A stretch of 64,000 bases of DNA from Gambelia wislizenii (GCA_030847615.1 JAUMIR010000001.1:166831001-166895000), one strand, 5' to 3'. Shown: positions 33,112 through 44,725, counted from the first letter of the stretch. Translations and numbers: made by a program. The notes: a model not told the origin generated them from the sequence alone.

Positions 33112-34075
33112 CAGTGGTTCTTAACCTTTTCTTTAGCACGGACCCCCTTTAAATATCTTTTGTTGCCACGGATCCCCAAGACTTAACTCAAGATTTAAAA
33201 TCGCAACAATAACAATATTATACCATCCATGAAACCTTCCCTCAGAGGCACTGGAGTGGTGGTGGGGAGACTTTTCTCCTGCTTCTTCCTGCGAGTTTGT
33301 GGCTGGAGTGGATTGAATAGCAATGTGCAGGCCAAGTCAGCCAAACTTTGCCTTGGCTTGTGTCATAAGGGCTGAGTAGCCTTCAGTCCTTCATGGACCC
33401 CCTGTGATGACATCACGGCCCCCTGGGGACCCACAGACCACAGATGAAGGAGATTTTCACACGGGGCCAAAATGCTCCCGTTACTGCCCCGCCACCTCCT
33501 CTCCCATCCCTACCATGGAATAATGTAAATCTTTGACACACTTACCTTAATTCCTTGGCAGGAATGGGCTCCCCCTCCCCTCACTGGCTGGCCATAAATG
33601 CAGCCGTTGTAAGGCTGCTTTTATGACCAGCCATCTGAAACATTATCACGTGATAACGGCCAGGCAGTAAATTTAAAAAATAAAACTCCCCCAAACATAA
33701 AATCAGTTCACCAAGCACAAAAACACACTTTAAATCACACACTAAAAACAGGGAGGGTAAAATAAAGGGTGCCACTTACCTGGATGTCCAGATCGTACCA
33801 GGAAGTGCTTGGAATGGACCTCCCCTCTGTGGCTGTTATTTTGGAACAGGAACGGGGCTCTTGTTCGCACACCCGTGATTGCGTGATAGCAACGGAACAG
33901 GAGGTCTATTCATGGTGGAAAATCGTGATTACATTGTTACGGAACAGTCACAGGAGCAGGATGGATGCAGGAGAGAATGGGGTCAACATCGTCCGAAAGG
34001 GAAAACCTTTCCCGACCCTGTTCTGTTCCTGCCACGGGATATATAGCCCGTGTGAAAATCTCCTAAGAACCACTG
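33112..34075 (+). mobile_element. Non-autonomous hAT transposon, copy 2, split by MITE-B
   Basis: It begins CAGTGGTTCTTAACC and ends AAGAACCACTG. The internal text up to 33448 matches copy 1 (24456-24810), for example 'tttctttag...acccccttt', 'catgaaaccttccctcag', 'gtttgtggctggagtgga' and 'caggccaag'. The interior is interrupted by the family B element at 33449-34063. The 8-bp flanks are not clearly duplicated in this older copy. Confidence 0.82.
33449..34063 (-). mobile_element. MITE family B, copy 2 (615 bp), nested in hAT
   Basis: It is the reverse complement of 28364-28980 along its full length with scattered differences. Termini are GGAGATTTTCACACGGGG on both strands with one difference. 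The right flank is TAA. The left flank is GAA where the hAT family sequence predicts TAA (compare copy 1), so the duplication is TAA with one later change. That gives an empty-site proof of the insertion boundaries. Confidence 0.88.
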
Positions 34076-34399
34076 CCCTAGCTAATTGCAGGGAGGAGAG
34101 GGTGATTGTTACGAATGAAGGTTGAAAGGAGAAACGATAGTTATAAAATCTGAACAATATTTTTTTAGGGTAGTACTTGTGTATCCTCCATTAATGCTGC
34201 TCTTGTTCAGTTTTCATCAACATCAATATTTATTTGTCTGTTAAAAATACCTTTGTTGTCTTTCAGTTAAAATAAATTTCCATACGCTTGCAATATATCA
34301 AGGGGGGGAACACCACTAAAGACAACAATAAACAACAGTGAAAAGCAACAATTTCAGCAGGAATTAAACTTGTTCTCAACGTCTAAAGGACTGGTAAAT

Positions 34400-34835
34400 T
34401 TTAAGAAGATAGGCTTTTGATTGGGACTTTCTCTCCTGCTAGTTCCATGTGTATGTAGTTGGAACTATGGCAGGCGAAGAAGACTATACCAACTTCCCAA
34501 AGTTCTGAGATCCACAGGGGGAGGCTTTTTCTTGGTCCCACAGCCATCACAGGCCTGCTTGGTGAGGACACAAGAGAGAGCCTTCTCAGTGGCTGCTCCC
34601 ACCCTCTGAAGCTCCCTTCCACAGGAGTCTAGGCTGGCCCCCTCCCTGCTTTCCTTTGGCCAAGACATTTTTATTCCAGCAAGCTTTTAATGTATAAGCA
34701 GGGAGGGATTTTATTGGATTTTATTTATCCTTTTAAACTTTGTTCATTGTTATGATTTAAAATATCTTATCTGTGATTTTGAGTGTTTTAAATTTTATTG
34801 TAACAGCTTTCAATTTACTATTTCTATGTAGGGGG
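34400..34835 (+). mobile_element. L2-type LINE 3' UTR, sense
   Basis: Phrases 'gccttctcagtggctgctccc', 'ctcccttccacaggag' and 'ggcccccctccctgctttcctt' in slightly altered form are the reverse complement of those in the antisense L2 at 6360-6480. These are followed by 'tttttattccagcaagcttttaa' and T-rich sequence. Only the untranslated end is left. Confidence 0.75.
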
Positions 34836-34945
34836 AACAGCTTGCAGAGGAAAATGTCCTTCACCAAAGTGGTCTGGGGGAAGGAGTTAAGCAATGCAGT
34901 TCTTCTTCCCCTGCTCCATTCTAAAGGAGATTTCCAGGACACATT

Positions 34946-35540
34946 GGAGATTATCTGATGCAGCAAATGTGGCATGATAAAGATGCAAAAACAATGTGAA
35001 AGGGCACCCATATTGCATGACTTCGTGCTATGGCATTATGCAGTTGTTAACAAGGTGTTCTTTTTTTATTGACAGTCCAAAGCCATCAATTGATCTGCCG
35101 TGGTGTTTTTTTCATGGAATTGCAAGCATCTGAAGCCGCACACCGTTTTGCTCTCGTGAATACAGCATCAGTGGGTGGTCCCCATCAGAACACTTCTGGG
35201 TCATAACACAAACTAGGTACAGGACACTCTTTTTCTGAACCTCCCCATTTTGTGGGCAAGTGTTTGAGTGTGTTTCTGTGCTTGTGAGTTCATTTCCTGT
35301 TTAAATTTAGCTGTTTTTAGACTTTTAACTGCGCTCGCATCTTTTCGTGAGAACCGGCGAGATTCCGCCAATGTGGAATTAAACAGCACTAGAGTTCATG
35401 CTCTAGCAATGCTGGGGCTGCTCTTTCTCATTATTACAGTGATGGGTGATAAAAAGGGTTATTGTGCTGGGACCAGGACACTTAACACTTTAAAATATAG
35501 TGGGACAGATACATTTTTAGAGGCTCATCTGATCATCTCC
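34946..35540 (+). mobile_element. MITE family A, copy 3 (595 bp)
   Basis: The left terminus GGAGATTATCTGATGC pairs with a right terminus that reads GGAGATGATCAGATGAG on the minus strand. An exact ATT duplication flanks it (34943-34945 and 35541-35543). Internal structure matches copies 1 and 2. Confidence 0.85.
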
Positions 35541-35599
35541 ATTGTCTATACAAGGCAAAAAGAAGCAGATTGCTCCACAGAAAAGGCAACTCGCCACAC

Positions 35600-36206
35600 C
35601 TGCAATTTGTCTTAATTCTTTTTTTTAGGGGGGTGGTTAAGTAGATCACCAGAGTGCAAAGCTATCCGCATTTACTGTGCAAACGGGCATGCCTGCAAAT
35701 CAAGATGGCAGCCATGAGTGAATTACTCGTGTTTTTATTCTCACTAGTTGCCGCCAGTATTTTTTTAAAAGCATATCAAAGGTGCTAAAGTGCAATATTT
35801 CATATTAACAGAAAAGCAAAACAAAACAAAACTGCAAAACCCCATTTTGTCTCATTAGCACTCGCTCACTAAGGTGAAAAATCCATGGCAGTTTTGGGTG
35901 CTTGCCTTGTTGGCCCTGCCCTCCGTGTTTGTTCTTCCAATCAGCTTTTAGTCGTGCTCCTTTGGGAAAATGAATCAATTTGCATCGCTTGTCCCAATGA
36001 GCAGGAATGTGCATACCGCCCCCCGCTGTTTTTTAAAAACTCAGGAAAAATCTGTGAAGATTTTTCCTGAAGAGTATATGGTATATTTAGCCCTGCTCCT
36101 TCTGAATACAGCTATATGATGTGGGATGCAATTAAGACAGGTCATATTCTCCTCTCATTCTGTGAAGAGTATTTTCACCGTTTAGACAAGACCTGTGTTT
36201 GCATTT
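35600..36206 (+). mobile_element. Family C transposon, copy 1
   Basis: The diagnostic blocks are 'caagatggcagccatgagtgaatt', 'aagcaaaacaaaac', 'ccaatcagctttta', 'tgaatca...ttgcatcgcttgtcccaatgagcaggaatg' and the right terminus 'accgtttagacaagacctg'. It aligns in order with 58618-59171 and, inverted, with 52100-52625 and 53289-53590. The left terminus is unclear. No coding sequence. Confidence 0.65.
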
Positions 36207-38214
36207 AAAATATATTGCCATCCTAGGATAAACTGTGAAGTCGGGGGCGGGGAGTCTACAGAAGAGCCCAATGGAGAACAGATGAAAGGGCAGCAGACTC
36301 AATGAGCTGAAGAATACAGTATATTACAAAAATACTAGCATTAGCACATTCAGATTGTGTAAACAATTTGTAATCTGGAAGTACCATACTAGCCAATGGT
36401 AGCATTTATGCTCAGTTGATTTTTTATTTTTATTTTTCAAATGGTTCCCCTGTTCCTATATCCACTGTTATACAAGATTGTTACTGCTTTCATTCTCTTT
36501 TTTACTACCAATTGAAAATCCCAAATAGCAATGAAAATAGCTTGTAACATTTTGCTGTTCTAGGATCAATCAGCAATTATATTTTAAAAACAAAAACAAA
36601 AGAGAGAGAGATACTGCTGAATGACAGCGCAGCCAAACAACAGGCTTTTGTTTTTGTTTTCTGTTTCTTGATATTTCCAGTTTTTTGTCACCATATTTTT
36701 CCCAAGAATCAGAAACAACTGTCGGGTTAAGAATTATGCTCTTCCTCTTCTAGTGTTATGTCTGCATAAACTTTCAGCTGTGAACAGTCAGCCGATGGCA
36801 TTGCATAGTAAAATTTCAGAGGCTTTGGAACCCACAATCTTTTAAAAGATAACTGAATGCACTCTATCTATCTAATCTCCAAACCTGCCATTAGGCAAAA
36901 TCAGTCCACAACAGGTAATTAATTTGGGATATTATATATAGGCAGCAAATGACTGGTTGATTTATTATTGTATTTTTGGTGCCAGAGGAATTAAGCAGAA
37001 GAGGCCCTCAACTCAATGGAGAAGCGAATCCACTCTGAGTTTTAATCTGAACTTCAAATAAGCCATCATGGAGCTGAACTCTGCTTTTCCAAGTAGATTG
37101 TACTCCTTCAATGGTTTCTATAAAGGAACCCCTCCCTCAGCAGATTACGTTTTCTCCTTCTCAACATTGGAGTCACTAGCTGCCATTAGAGCTAATCAGT
37201 GCTTGTAAGGATTTTCTTTTTTACTTCACACATCACAATAAACTGACCAGCTCTGACCCACTGTTCTTCAGAACACACCCGACCCACTCCCTTAATGTGA
37301 TATTATCCCCTCCTTATGTAAAAAGTAGTAAAGACAGACAGCTCAAGCCTATATGGTACTTTATCTGCTGCTTTGCAGGTGACAGAGGTTACCTTATTAC
37401 AAAGGTTTACAGCTACTTCACCTGATAAGGCAAAGAGAGCAGAGCTACCCAGGACAGTCTTGCGTACTTAAATCTTCAAACACTTGACGTTTTACTTCAT
37501 TAGCATTTTCACAAGTACATTGCTGAAAAAGACTGGGCTGTTTGGATCACAGGTAAGGAATGGTTCTAGAAACTGTCAATGACTTTGTCTCACAATCAGC
37601 CCACCTCCAGAGCCAACCCTACCATTGCACAGAGTGAGTCAGCTGCTGTAGGATGAAAAATTTTAATGTCATGGAAGGATGCCAAATAGTCAGCTATTTC
37701 AGTATTGCTGTGTTTTCTTCTGCCAGGACAGGGCAGGCCTGCTTCTGCAAGTTTCTGCCTCCTATGCCAGAATAACTTGGTTGGTTTGAACACTATGCAC
37801 CTGGACTTAAGTGGGATGCAAACTGTTATTTACAAAATGCCTTTGGTCAGCTCTGTTCTACCCTTCCCTGTTCAGCTCTCCTTGTATGATGCTGCTGTCT
37901 CTCAAAGGATCTCCCTTCCCTAACATTGACACTGAATGATGCTCCTCAGCACACAAAGTGGCTTCAAGGCTTAGAAATGGAACAAGTGTGTATTACTCTA
38001 ATCCATCAGCCATGGAACTCCCAACTATATGGAATCCTTGAGCATTTTGACTTGGGAGTCATTTGTTTAGTAGGACTTGTACTCAAGGAAGACTACATAG
38101 GATCTCACTTAAAAGGGGGAAATTTAATTTCACACAGCTGTATATACACCTCTTTTTGTAATCTCAGTTTTGATCATATAGTTTTGCAGGTTTTTTTAAG
38201 CAATACAACAACTG
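36207..38214. other. Unassigned AT-rich stretch
   Basis: 2 kb with no recognised gene or repeat. Small frames here have no family resemblance. Confidence 0.4.
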
Positions 38215-38625
38215 TGGGCCTGTTCACATTACAGAATTATAGCATTATTATTCAATTTTAAATGCCATGGTTCATTCTTAAATGCCACAGAATCCTGGGA
38301 TTTTCATAGAATCATAGAATTGTAGAGTTGGAAGACACCACGAGGGCCATCCAGTCCAACCTCCTGCACAATACACAATCAAAGCATCCCTGACAGATGG
38401 CCATCCAGCCTCTGTTTAAAGACCTCCAAGGAAGGAGACCCCACCGTGCTCCAAGGGAGTGTGTTCAGTTTAGGGAAGGGTGTTTAGTATTTTCATCCAG
38501 AGACCTCCAGTGCCTATGACCAAACTAAAAAACCCAGGCTTCCTTAGGATGGAACCATGGCAGTTAAGGTGAAATAATAGTGCTATGATTCTGTAGTATG
38601 AAAGGCCCCCCTGCTAAATCTGTTC
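38215..38625. mobile_element. TIR transposon split by an antisense CR1 tail
   Basis: The left arm 'gggcctgttcacattacagaattatagc...aaatgccatgg' pairs with the right arm, which on the minus strand reads 'gggggcctttcatactacagaatcatagc...aactgccatgg'. The CR1 tail occupies the centre. Confidence 0.7.
38307..38480 (-). mobile_element. CR1-like LINE 3' end, nested in a MITE
   Basis: Starting 'catagaatcatagaattgta', this is the antisense CR1 terminus followed by 'ggccatccagtccaacc' and 'ggccatccagcctctgttta'. It is very similar to 5803-5980, including the same truncation zone ('gggagtgtgttc'). Confidence 0.85.
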
Positions 38626-39825
38626 ATCAGAGACAAAAGCGGAGTGACAGTACATATTGTGAGCAATGGTCCATGTTCCAAATTTCTTTTGCCTCTTTGA
38701 AATTGACTTCCTTTGTCTATATGTAGCCTAACTTTCCCAAAATCACATATTTCGTTTTATAGGATCCTATAGTCTAATGCTAGAATTTTCTACCTTCCTA
38801 TAAGCACTGCACACCCTGTTTGTTAGAGAGCAAATTTAAGAGTGAATACTGTATAGTGATTAGCAGCACTAATCTGTTCCAGGGTTATCATAAAATCAGC
38901 ATCGAAATTCTTATCTTTAAATAATCCTTCTGAGAGAAACTAGCAATAAAATAAAGGGCATTTTGTGGCTATTGTTGGTTAGGGAACACTGAATGAAAAT
39001 CATTTTCTGGGTCAATTTAACAGACTATAGAACACAAAATGTGTAATTAGGAAAGGACTTTTAAAAGAATACAATAAAAAGTTAAGTCTTCCTCCCATTT
39101 TTCTCTCATTTTTGTTCTGGCTTATCCATGGTGTGGAAACAATTATGCTAGCAGTTGTTGATATATTCCTATGACTTTAGTAATGTTTGACCTTTTCTCA
39201 CAAATGAAATCTGTAGACAATGTAATTTTCAAATCCTAGGGCAATTTTCTGTCATGTTAAAGCACATTTCATTAGCTGTGCGACTGAAAATAATGTTTGT
39301 GCTGAGCAAATGGCTCAGCATGGAATGGCGCAGGATAACTAAAAATAATATTTTAGGATGAGATCCAGACGGTGTCCTTTCAAAGGAATTAACTCAGAGG
39401 GAAGAAAACGCTTCAGCAGTTTCTGCCCCTGTGTGTGGTTTGCAATTGATGCAAAATCAAATACATTTTCAACCTTGCCCTTCGCTTGTTATTCAACTAT
39501 TTCAACAGAAAAAAGAAACTGTGGCTAGAACTGGAAATTGTATTCTTATCACAGTTTTGTAGGGGCAATTAATTTTTAAATGAATTTACAATATGCTGTG
39601 CTAAATAGGTTGTTAAACCTCTTTGGGGAAGACCACCAGCAAATATAGTTTCAACGTACACTTCTCAGACACTTCCTATGCCGAGTCCCAGGGATTTGTG
39701 CCACAGCTAACAGGCGTCGGGTTTTAAGCTGGGGTGAGGAATTGTGTGAGGCTGAGAGGACACATTTGCCCCCTTTCCTGAGACCTTAGAGAGACAACCC
39801 TCCACTCTACCACTACTCTGCAAAA
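38626..39825. other. Unassigned AT-rich stretch
   Basis: No gene or repeat recognised across 1.2 kb. Confidence 0.4.
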
Positions 39826-39827
39826 TG

Positions 39828-39828
<1 letters not shown>

Positions 39829-39861
<33 letters not shown>
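39829..39861. repeat. (TA)n microsatellite
   Basis: About 16 AT units. Self-complementary and likely unstable. Confidence 0.95.
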
Positions 39862-39864
<3 letters not shown>

Positions 39865-39879
39865 CCTCTGAATGCCCCC

Positions 39880-40175
39880 AAATGCTCTCTAGCGGACCTG
39901 GGGACATTTTCATCATGTTTTTGAGTCCCCCTGAACCCAGGAGAGTCCTGTGCACTTCCTGTTTTAGAAAAAAAGGGACTCTCCCATCCTAAAATGGTCT
40001 AGGGGGACAAACAAAAAACCACCAGGTGAAAATGTCCCCCTACCTCCTAGGAGGCATTTTAGGGCAAAAACTCTCTTGAGGGGGAAAAATCAGATTTTCA
40101 ACTCCTGGGAGCCCTGGGACCACAAATTGGACTTTTGGCCCACATGGCACCTGTGGGCCACATGTCCACTCCTAC
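39880..40175. repeat. Unclassified repeat with inverted 'ggggacattttca' blocks
   Basis: 'ggggacattttcatcatg' at 39900 is mirrored by 'ggtgaaaatgtcccc' at 40024, and 'gggactctccc' by 'ggagagtcc'. A related phrase occurs at 45170-45240. It is probably an old TIR element with its ends not clear. Confidence 0.45.
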
Positions 40176-40288
40176 TTTAACTCTTGCACTGCCTACCTAT
40201 CTGTTGGCTCTAAGCACTGCAGGATGAGTTCTAAGCTTCAAGTGAGGCATCTATTCTGTACTAATCTGCTGGCCCCTAGCACTAGTGG

Positions 40289-40530
40289 AGAGCCAGTACA
40301 GCATGGTGGTTTGAGTGTTAGACTGTGATTCTGGAGATGAGAATTTGAATCCCTCCTCAGCCATGGAAACCCACTGAGCTTGGGAAAGTCACACTCTCTC
40401 AGCCTCAGAAGAAGGAAAATGCAAAACCCCTCTAAACAAATCTTGCCATGAAAGCCCCATCATAGGTTTGCCTTAGGATTTTGCCAAAATTTGGAGATGT
40501 CTTGAAAGCACACAGTAACAAAAACTAGCA
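40289..40530 (+). mobile_element. tRNA-type SINE
   Basis: The head 'gagccagtacagcatggtggtttgagtgttagactg' and 'gaatttgaatccctcctcagcc' carry the A and B box regions of a tRNA-like promoter. They are followed by 'catggaaacccactgagc', 'tcacactctctcagcct', 'aacaaatcttgcca' and the tail '...cttgaaagcacacagtaac'. A diverged copy. Confidence 0.8.
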
Positions 40531-41574
40531 CCATTCCTAGAGCACTAGGCCTTTGAAGTCAGCCCTAGGAAAGCGAGTAGGAAAGCAGTATCCCATTTCC
40601 TGAAATTTCAATGCCAAAACCTGAGAGAGGGGTTCCTCTGTGATGTCATGTTAATGGCACGAAGCCTACACCTGCATTCCAGCCCAGGTTGTGTAGCAGT
40701 AGACAAGCCTGAGAAGATACAGTCACTCACTAGGACTGGATAATTGATTGACTCCATGCTTGGTTTGTTTAGAGACTTACCTTCTCAGTTTTACATTTAA
40801 CTAAATAGTCCCTATAGCTTCCTCTCCCCTATGCACTAAATTCTTGCCAGCAAATATTTTTTGTCTTTCATTAACTTGGATCAACTCAAAGGATGGCTCT
40901 TCTAGCCATCTACTAAGGCTCATATGCTTCATAAAACAACACAGCATTATGATTTCAACCACGATAGCCTGGTTAAAACAAATTGTTCATCATTTTTCTG
41001 CTGCTATCAGGTGGGTGCCCATCATGGATAGGGGGGTCTTCTACCCTGTTCAGTCTTTGTCCATTTCAGGTGGTGAGTAGCAGCTCCTGCCAGTCACTGG
41101 CAGCTGGAATTGGGTCCTGACAAGCCCCTCTTAACCCCCTTTCCCAAAGGGGTATCTGAACCAGTTTTAAGAAGGTGATGGCACTAGATTTCCCCACACT
41201 GGGTGACAGCTTAGCCCCTGATAGTGAGCTAAGCAGTCATTCACAACACTGTTGTGACTGGAAGTTTGAAGGAGGTTCTAAACAAGCACAACTTGCCCAG
41301 CATTATCACCAACACAGGGCATATGTGTTAGGCCTCAGATATATCTATATTCAGTTATCAAACAAACCTGCTAGTTCAAGACCATATTCAAAGAAACTGT
41401 AAGCTATAAGGCTAATACCTTAACACATGTGGCTTGTGCTGATCAGGAAAGGCACTGTGTATAGCTACAAACAGAGCCAGCTTGGCAGTGGCGATACTGA
41501 GAGGTGCGGAGAAGCTGAACCCCACCAGGTGAAGCCATTGGGGGAAGGAGTCACACCAGCCTTAGTGATGCCAC
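40531..41574. other. Unassigned stretch
   Basis: No gene recognised. Confidence 0.35.
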
Positions 41575-41790
41575 AGAAGCTTGGTATAGTGGTTTGAGCA
41601 TTGGACTAGGACTCCAGGGTTCAAATCCCTGGTCAGTCATGGAAACCCATCAAGTGACCTTGGAAAAGTTATATTTTGTCAGCCTAAGAGGAACCTAACA
41701 AACCTCCTCTGAATAAATTTTATCAAGAAAACCTTAGGACTGGGTCACCATAAGCTGAAGTCAACTTGAAGGCACATAACAACAACAATA
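41575..41790 (+). mobile_element. tRNA-type SINE
   Basis: 'ttggtatagtggtttgagcattggacta' and 'ggttcaaatccctgg' are the A and B box blocks. The body and the tail 'gtcaacttgaaggcacataacaacaac' follow in order. Confidence 0.82.
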
Positions 41791-42326
41791 AATATACATA
41801 TTATTGAAACAGAAAATGTTAATCAGGCTCTCTGTCTTCACACACTCCATATGCATAAGAGAGAGAGCAAGCACAGTAAAGCATTTTGGTGTTTCTAAGA
41901 AAAAGTGCATGCACATAAGACTGCCATTGAATGTGCTTCTTTTATATACACCACAAAGCAATTCTCAGGAAAGAGTGATCTCAGATACTACTGTTGTTCT
42001 ATGGCTTAGCCATTCACAATGGAAAGAACCAAAACTGGAGAATATAAAATAAAATCAACAGTCAAAATGGGAAATATGTCTCAAGCTGCTGAAGAATGAT
42101 GATTAAATATTAAAAATCTTGACACATTTTGGCCTGTAGATATTTAAAGCCTTCTTCATGGGGTTATACAAAGAACATGTATTGGGGTTTTTTTCTGTCA
42201 ACCTTTCATTGTTCCAAGATTTCTGATCCTTTCAGGGCTTCTTTTGATCATCAGGCAAGTAAAGAAAAGAAACCTCTGGTTTATTAAAACCCAGATCACT
42301 TTGTGGCCATACCTCATGGACACTAC
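41791..42326. other. Unassigned stretch
   Basis: No gene recognised. Confidence 0.35.
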
Positions 42327-44155
42327 AGACTTTATCAGACTAGCACCTAAAAAAAGCTGTAATTCTGCGAATGAGGATAGAGGAAACATTGTGACATTAT
42401 TATACTTACTATCACATGTTACTGTAATCATGCAGAAGAAACACCACAGAATCATCGCACAATGACCACTAGCGCTGTAAGAACAGGAGTTTACTTCTGT
42501 GATTTTGCATGGGTGAGATTTCGGCGGTTCCTGCGAGAAGATAAGAGTGCACTTAAAAAACCCCAAACATCTTAACTAACAAAATAAATGAACTCACAAG
42601 CACTGAAACAAACCTAAAAACATTGAAACTAAAAGAAACAGATCATAAAAAGAGCATCCTGTGCTTTGCTTTTGTGTTCTCACCTGGAAGTTTTCTCGCT
42701 GAGGACCGCCCATTCATGCTATAATCCCAGGATTACAACATGGTGCCAGTTACACGACAATTTTTGTCGCGGAGCTTACCGTGACTTCCTGATCCCGGAT
42801 TGGTCCCATGCTGTTTAGACAATTTTTGTCACTCTTTAGGAAATCCCGTGATTGATATTTACACGTCAAAAGTTCAGTTTCTTTTTATTGGTCCCGCGCT
42901 CTTATCCCGGCTTTTGTTGTTTACACATGTTTAGCCTACCAAGATTTTTTGGGGGGGCGCAGCGCTGTCAATCAAGGATGCGATTACTCATGTTTTCACA
43001 ACCTTGGGTGACGTACTTCCTTTAGAGTTCCGTGCCACGAGCGATGATATTGGCTGGCTGGGGGGGGGAGGAGGGGGCAGAGGCTTGTGTTTATCCTGTC
43101 TCTTAAAAATGTTAACCCTTTAAGCAGAGGCAGAAGGCATTTTGAAAGACCAAGAATGTGATCTTTTGCTCAGACGGAGGAACAATTAAACCATGTCCTT
43201 TCATTTTGAAATCAAGCTGAGTGGGGGGCGGGGAGAGGCTTGGGATTCCTTTTAAAATGTTGACGCTTAAAGCAGAGGGAGCTGCAGAGTGAAGATTTCA
43301 AACCAGTGTCACACAAGGCATTTTGGCTGGCATTTTTTTACTGTACCTTGGGGGGGGGGGAATGAAAGTGTGTTCATTCGCTCAGACACTGGAATATTTT
43401 ACTGTGCCTTAGGGGGTGATGAATGTTTGATTATCCGTTCAGACCCAAGGAGGGGATCCAGGCAGGGAATGAAAGGACGACTCTCTGCCCACCACAATCT
43501 CTTTGTAACATGCAGTTGAGGAAGAGGATAAAGCTGAAGGGTTTGCAGTGTAGAAATCCATTTAAAAAGGTGATTGAGTACATGCACGCACACACCCCAA
43601 CTTACGTGCAGCTGGAAGGGATGCCTTTGTTTTCGGCTGGTGAGGCTGGATCTGTTGAACAGGTGACTGATCCCTCCTTTTCTGGTCGCTGATCTCTAAG
43701 CCCGCTCCCAGTCACCATTTCCTGTCATCCCCTGGTACCGAGATATTTTGTCCCAGGCTGTTTACATTTCTGATTTTCCAAATCCTCCAGTGACTTTTTA
43801 AAAAACTGGCACAACCCGCGGGACTGGAAGTCCCACAGGTTGAGGGATAAAAGGTGGCCCGCCCCCCTTCTGAAAATCACGTACCCGACCCAATGTATGT
43901 GTAAACTGCCAGGGATCGACACGAATGTTTCCCGGGACATTTTCATTGTGTAAATGGCACCCAGGACATGGTTTTGCATATCAGCAATACTGCAACAACA
44001 ACAAAAAGCGCTATTGACAATCTATTGATGGGTTAAACCATCAATGGTTTTTTGTGGCTGGACCATGGAATAACAACAATGTCATGTGATAGCAGGGCCC
44101 ATTTGCACTACCATGATATCATAATCCTATAATTTTTGCCAGGTCTGATAAAGTC
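42327..44155 (-). mobile_element. MITE family A, copy 4, split by a 1.2-kb TIR element
   Basis: The left end AGACTTTATCAGACTAG and right end (minus strand AGGACTTTATCAGACCTGG) are family A termini. 42327-42738 is the reverse complement of the right part of other A copies ('ctggaagttttc', 'ggaccgcccattcatgc', 'gaactcacaagcactgaaac'). 43965-44155 is the left part ('caatctattgatggg', 'accatcaatgg'). The intervening 42739-43964 is foreign. Confidence 0.78.
42739..43964. mobile_element. 1.2-kb TIR transposon, copy 1 (no transposase)
   Basis: The left end reads CATGGTGCCAGTTACACGAC and the right end, on the minus strand, reads CTGGGTGCCATTTACACAAT. A second copy at 50519-51733 confirms the ends and order: 'tttagacaatttttgtc', 'gctgtcaatcaaggatg', 'gtacttcctttagagtt', 'attggctggct', then 'ctcagac' repeats, 'aagcctttgtttt', and 'cgggactggaagtccc'. 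The motif 'tttagacaatttttgtc' repeats the terminal inverted repeat just inside the left end. The duplication length is ambiguous ('acatggtg' against 'acatggtt' would be 8 bp, hAT-like, but then the tips do not align). No transposase frame. Confidence 0.7.
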
Positions 44156-44200
44156 CTGTGTGGGGATTGTAGGAATATTTTGTATTTCCATTACGTAGAG

Positions 44201-44430
44201 GGAGCCAGAGTGGTGTAGTGGTTTGAGAGTTGCACCCTGGAGACCAGGGTTTGAATCCCCACTCAGCCATGGAAACCCACTGGGTGACCTTAGGCAAGTC
44301 ACACTCTCTCAGCCTTAAAGGAAGGCAAAAGCAAATTCCTTTTGAACAAATCTTCTAAGAAAATCCTGTAATACCTTAGGGTAGCGATAGGTGGGAAACA
44401 ACTTGAAGGGACACAACAAAAACAACAATA
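44201..44430 (+). mobile_element. tRNA-type SINE
   Basis: 'gagccagagtggtgtagtggtttgag' and 'agggtttgaatccccactcag' carry the A and B box regions, and the body reads 'ggaaacccactgggtgaccttaggcaagtcacactctctcagcct' in shortened form. The tail ends 'aacttgaagggacacaacaaaaac'. This is the least diverged SINE here. Confidence 0.88.
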
Positions 44431-44616
44431 TTAAGCAGAGGGCAGCAGGACTAGTGCAATATGAGCTTATGGTAGAAATGAGTAATTGCCTTGGATTCTC
44501 TTGCAAAAAAAGAAAATACAGTCTACAGTATTTTGATTCGAGAAAGATTTGGTTCAATGTAAGTCTTTCCCAGCTCCCTTTTAATATTTTAAACATGACT
44601 TTCCCCAACTGGGTGG

Positions 44617-44725
44617 TCTCTAGACATGTGGTGGATTCTGGCTGGAGATTATGGGAATTGTAGCCTACCACAATTCCTCAACCTGATGCTGGAGAGCATC
44701 AGGCTGGGGAAGGCTGATGAAGGCC
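44617..44725. mobile_element. Short hAT-like MITE fragment
   Basis: 'ggagattatgggaattgtag' followed by the small inverted repeat 'cctgatgctggagagcatcagg' is typical of the abundant reptilian MITE whose centre reads 'tgggaattgtagtcca'. Confidence 0.5.

Noticed and set aside
44201..44280. A functional tRNA gene
   Set aside because: Only A/B box-like blocks are present. No clover-leaf with paired acceptor stem can be drawn, and it is part of a SINE.
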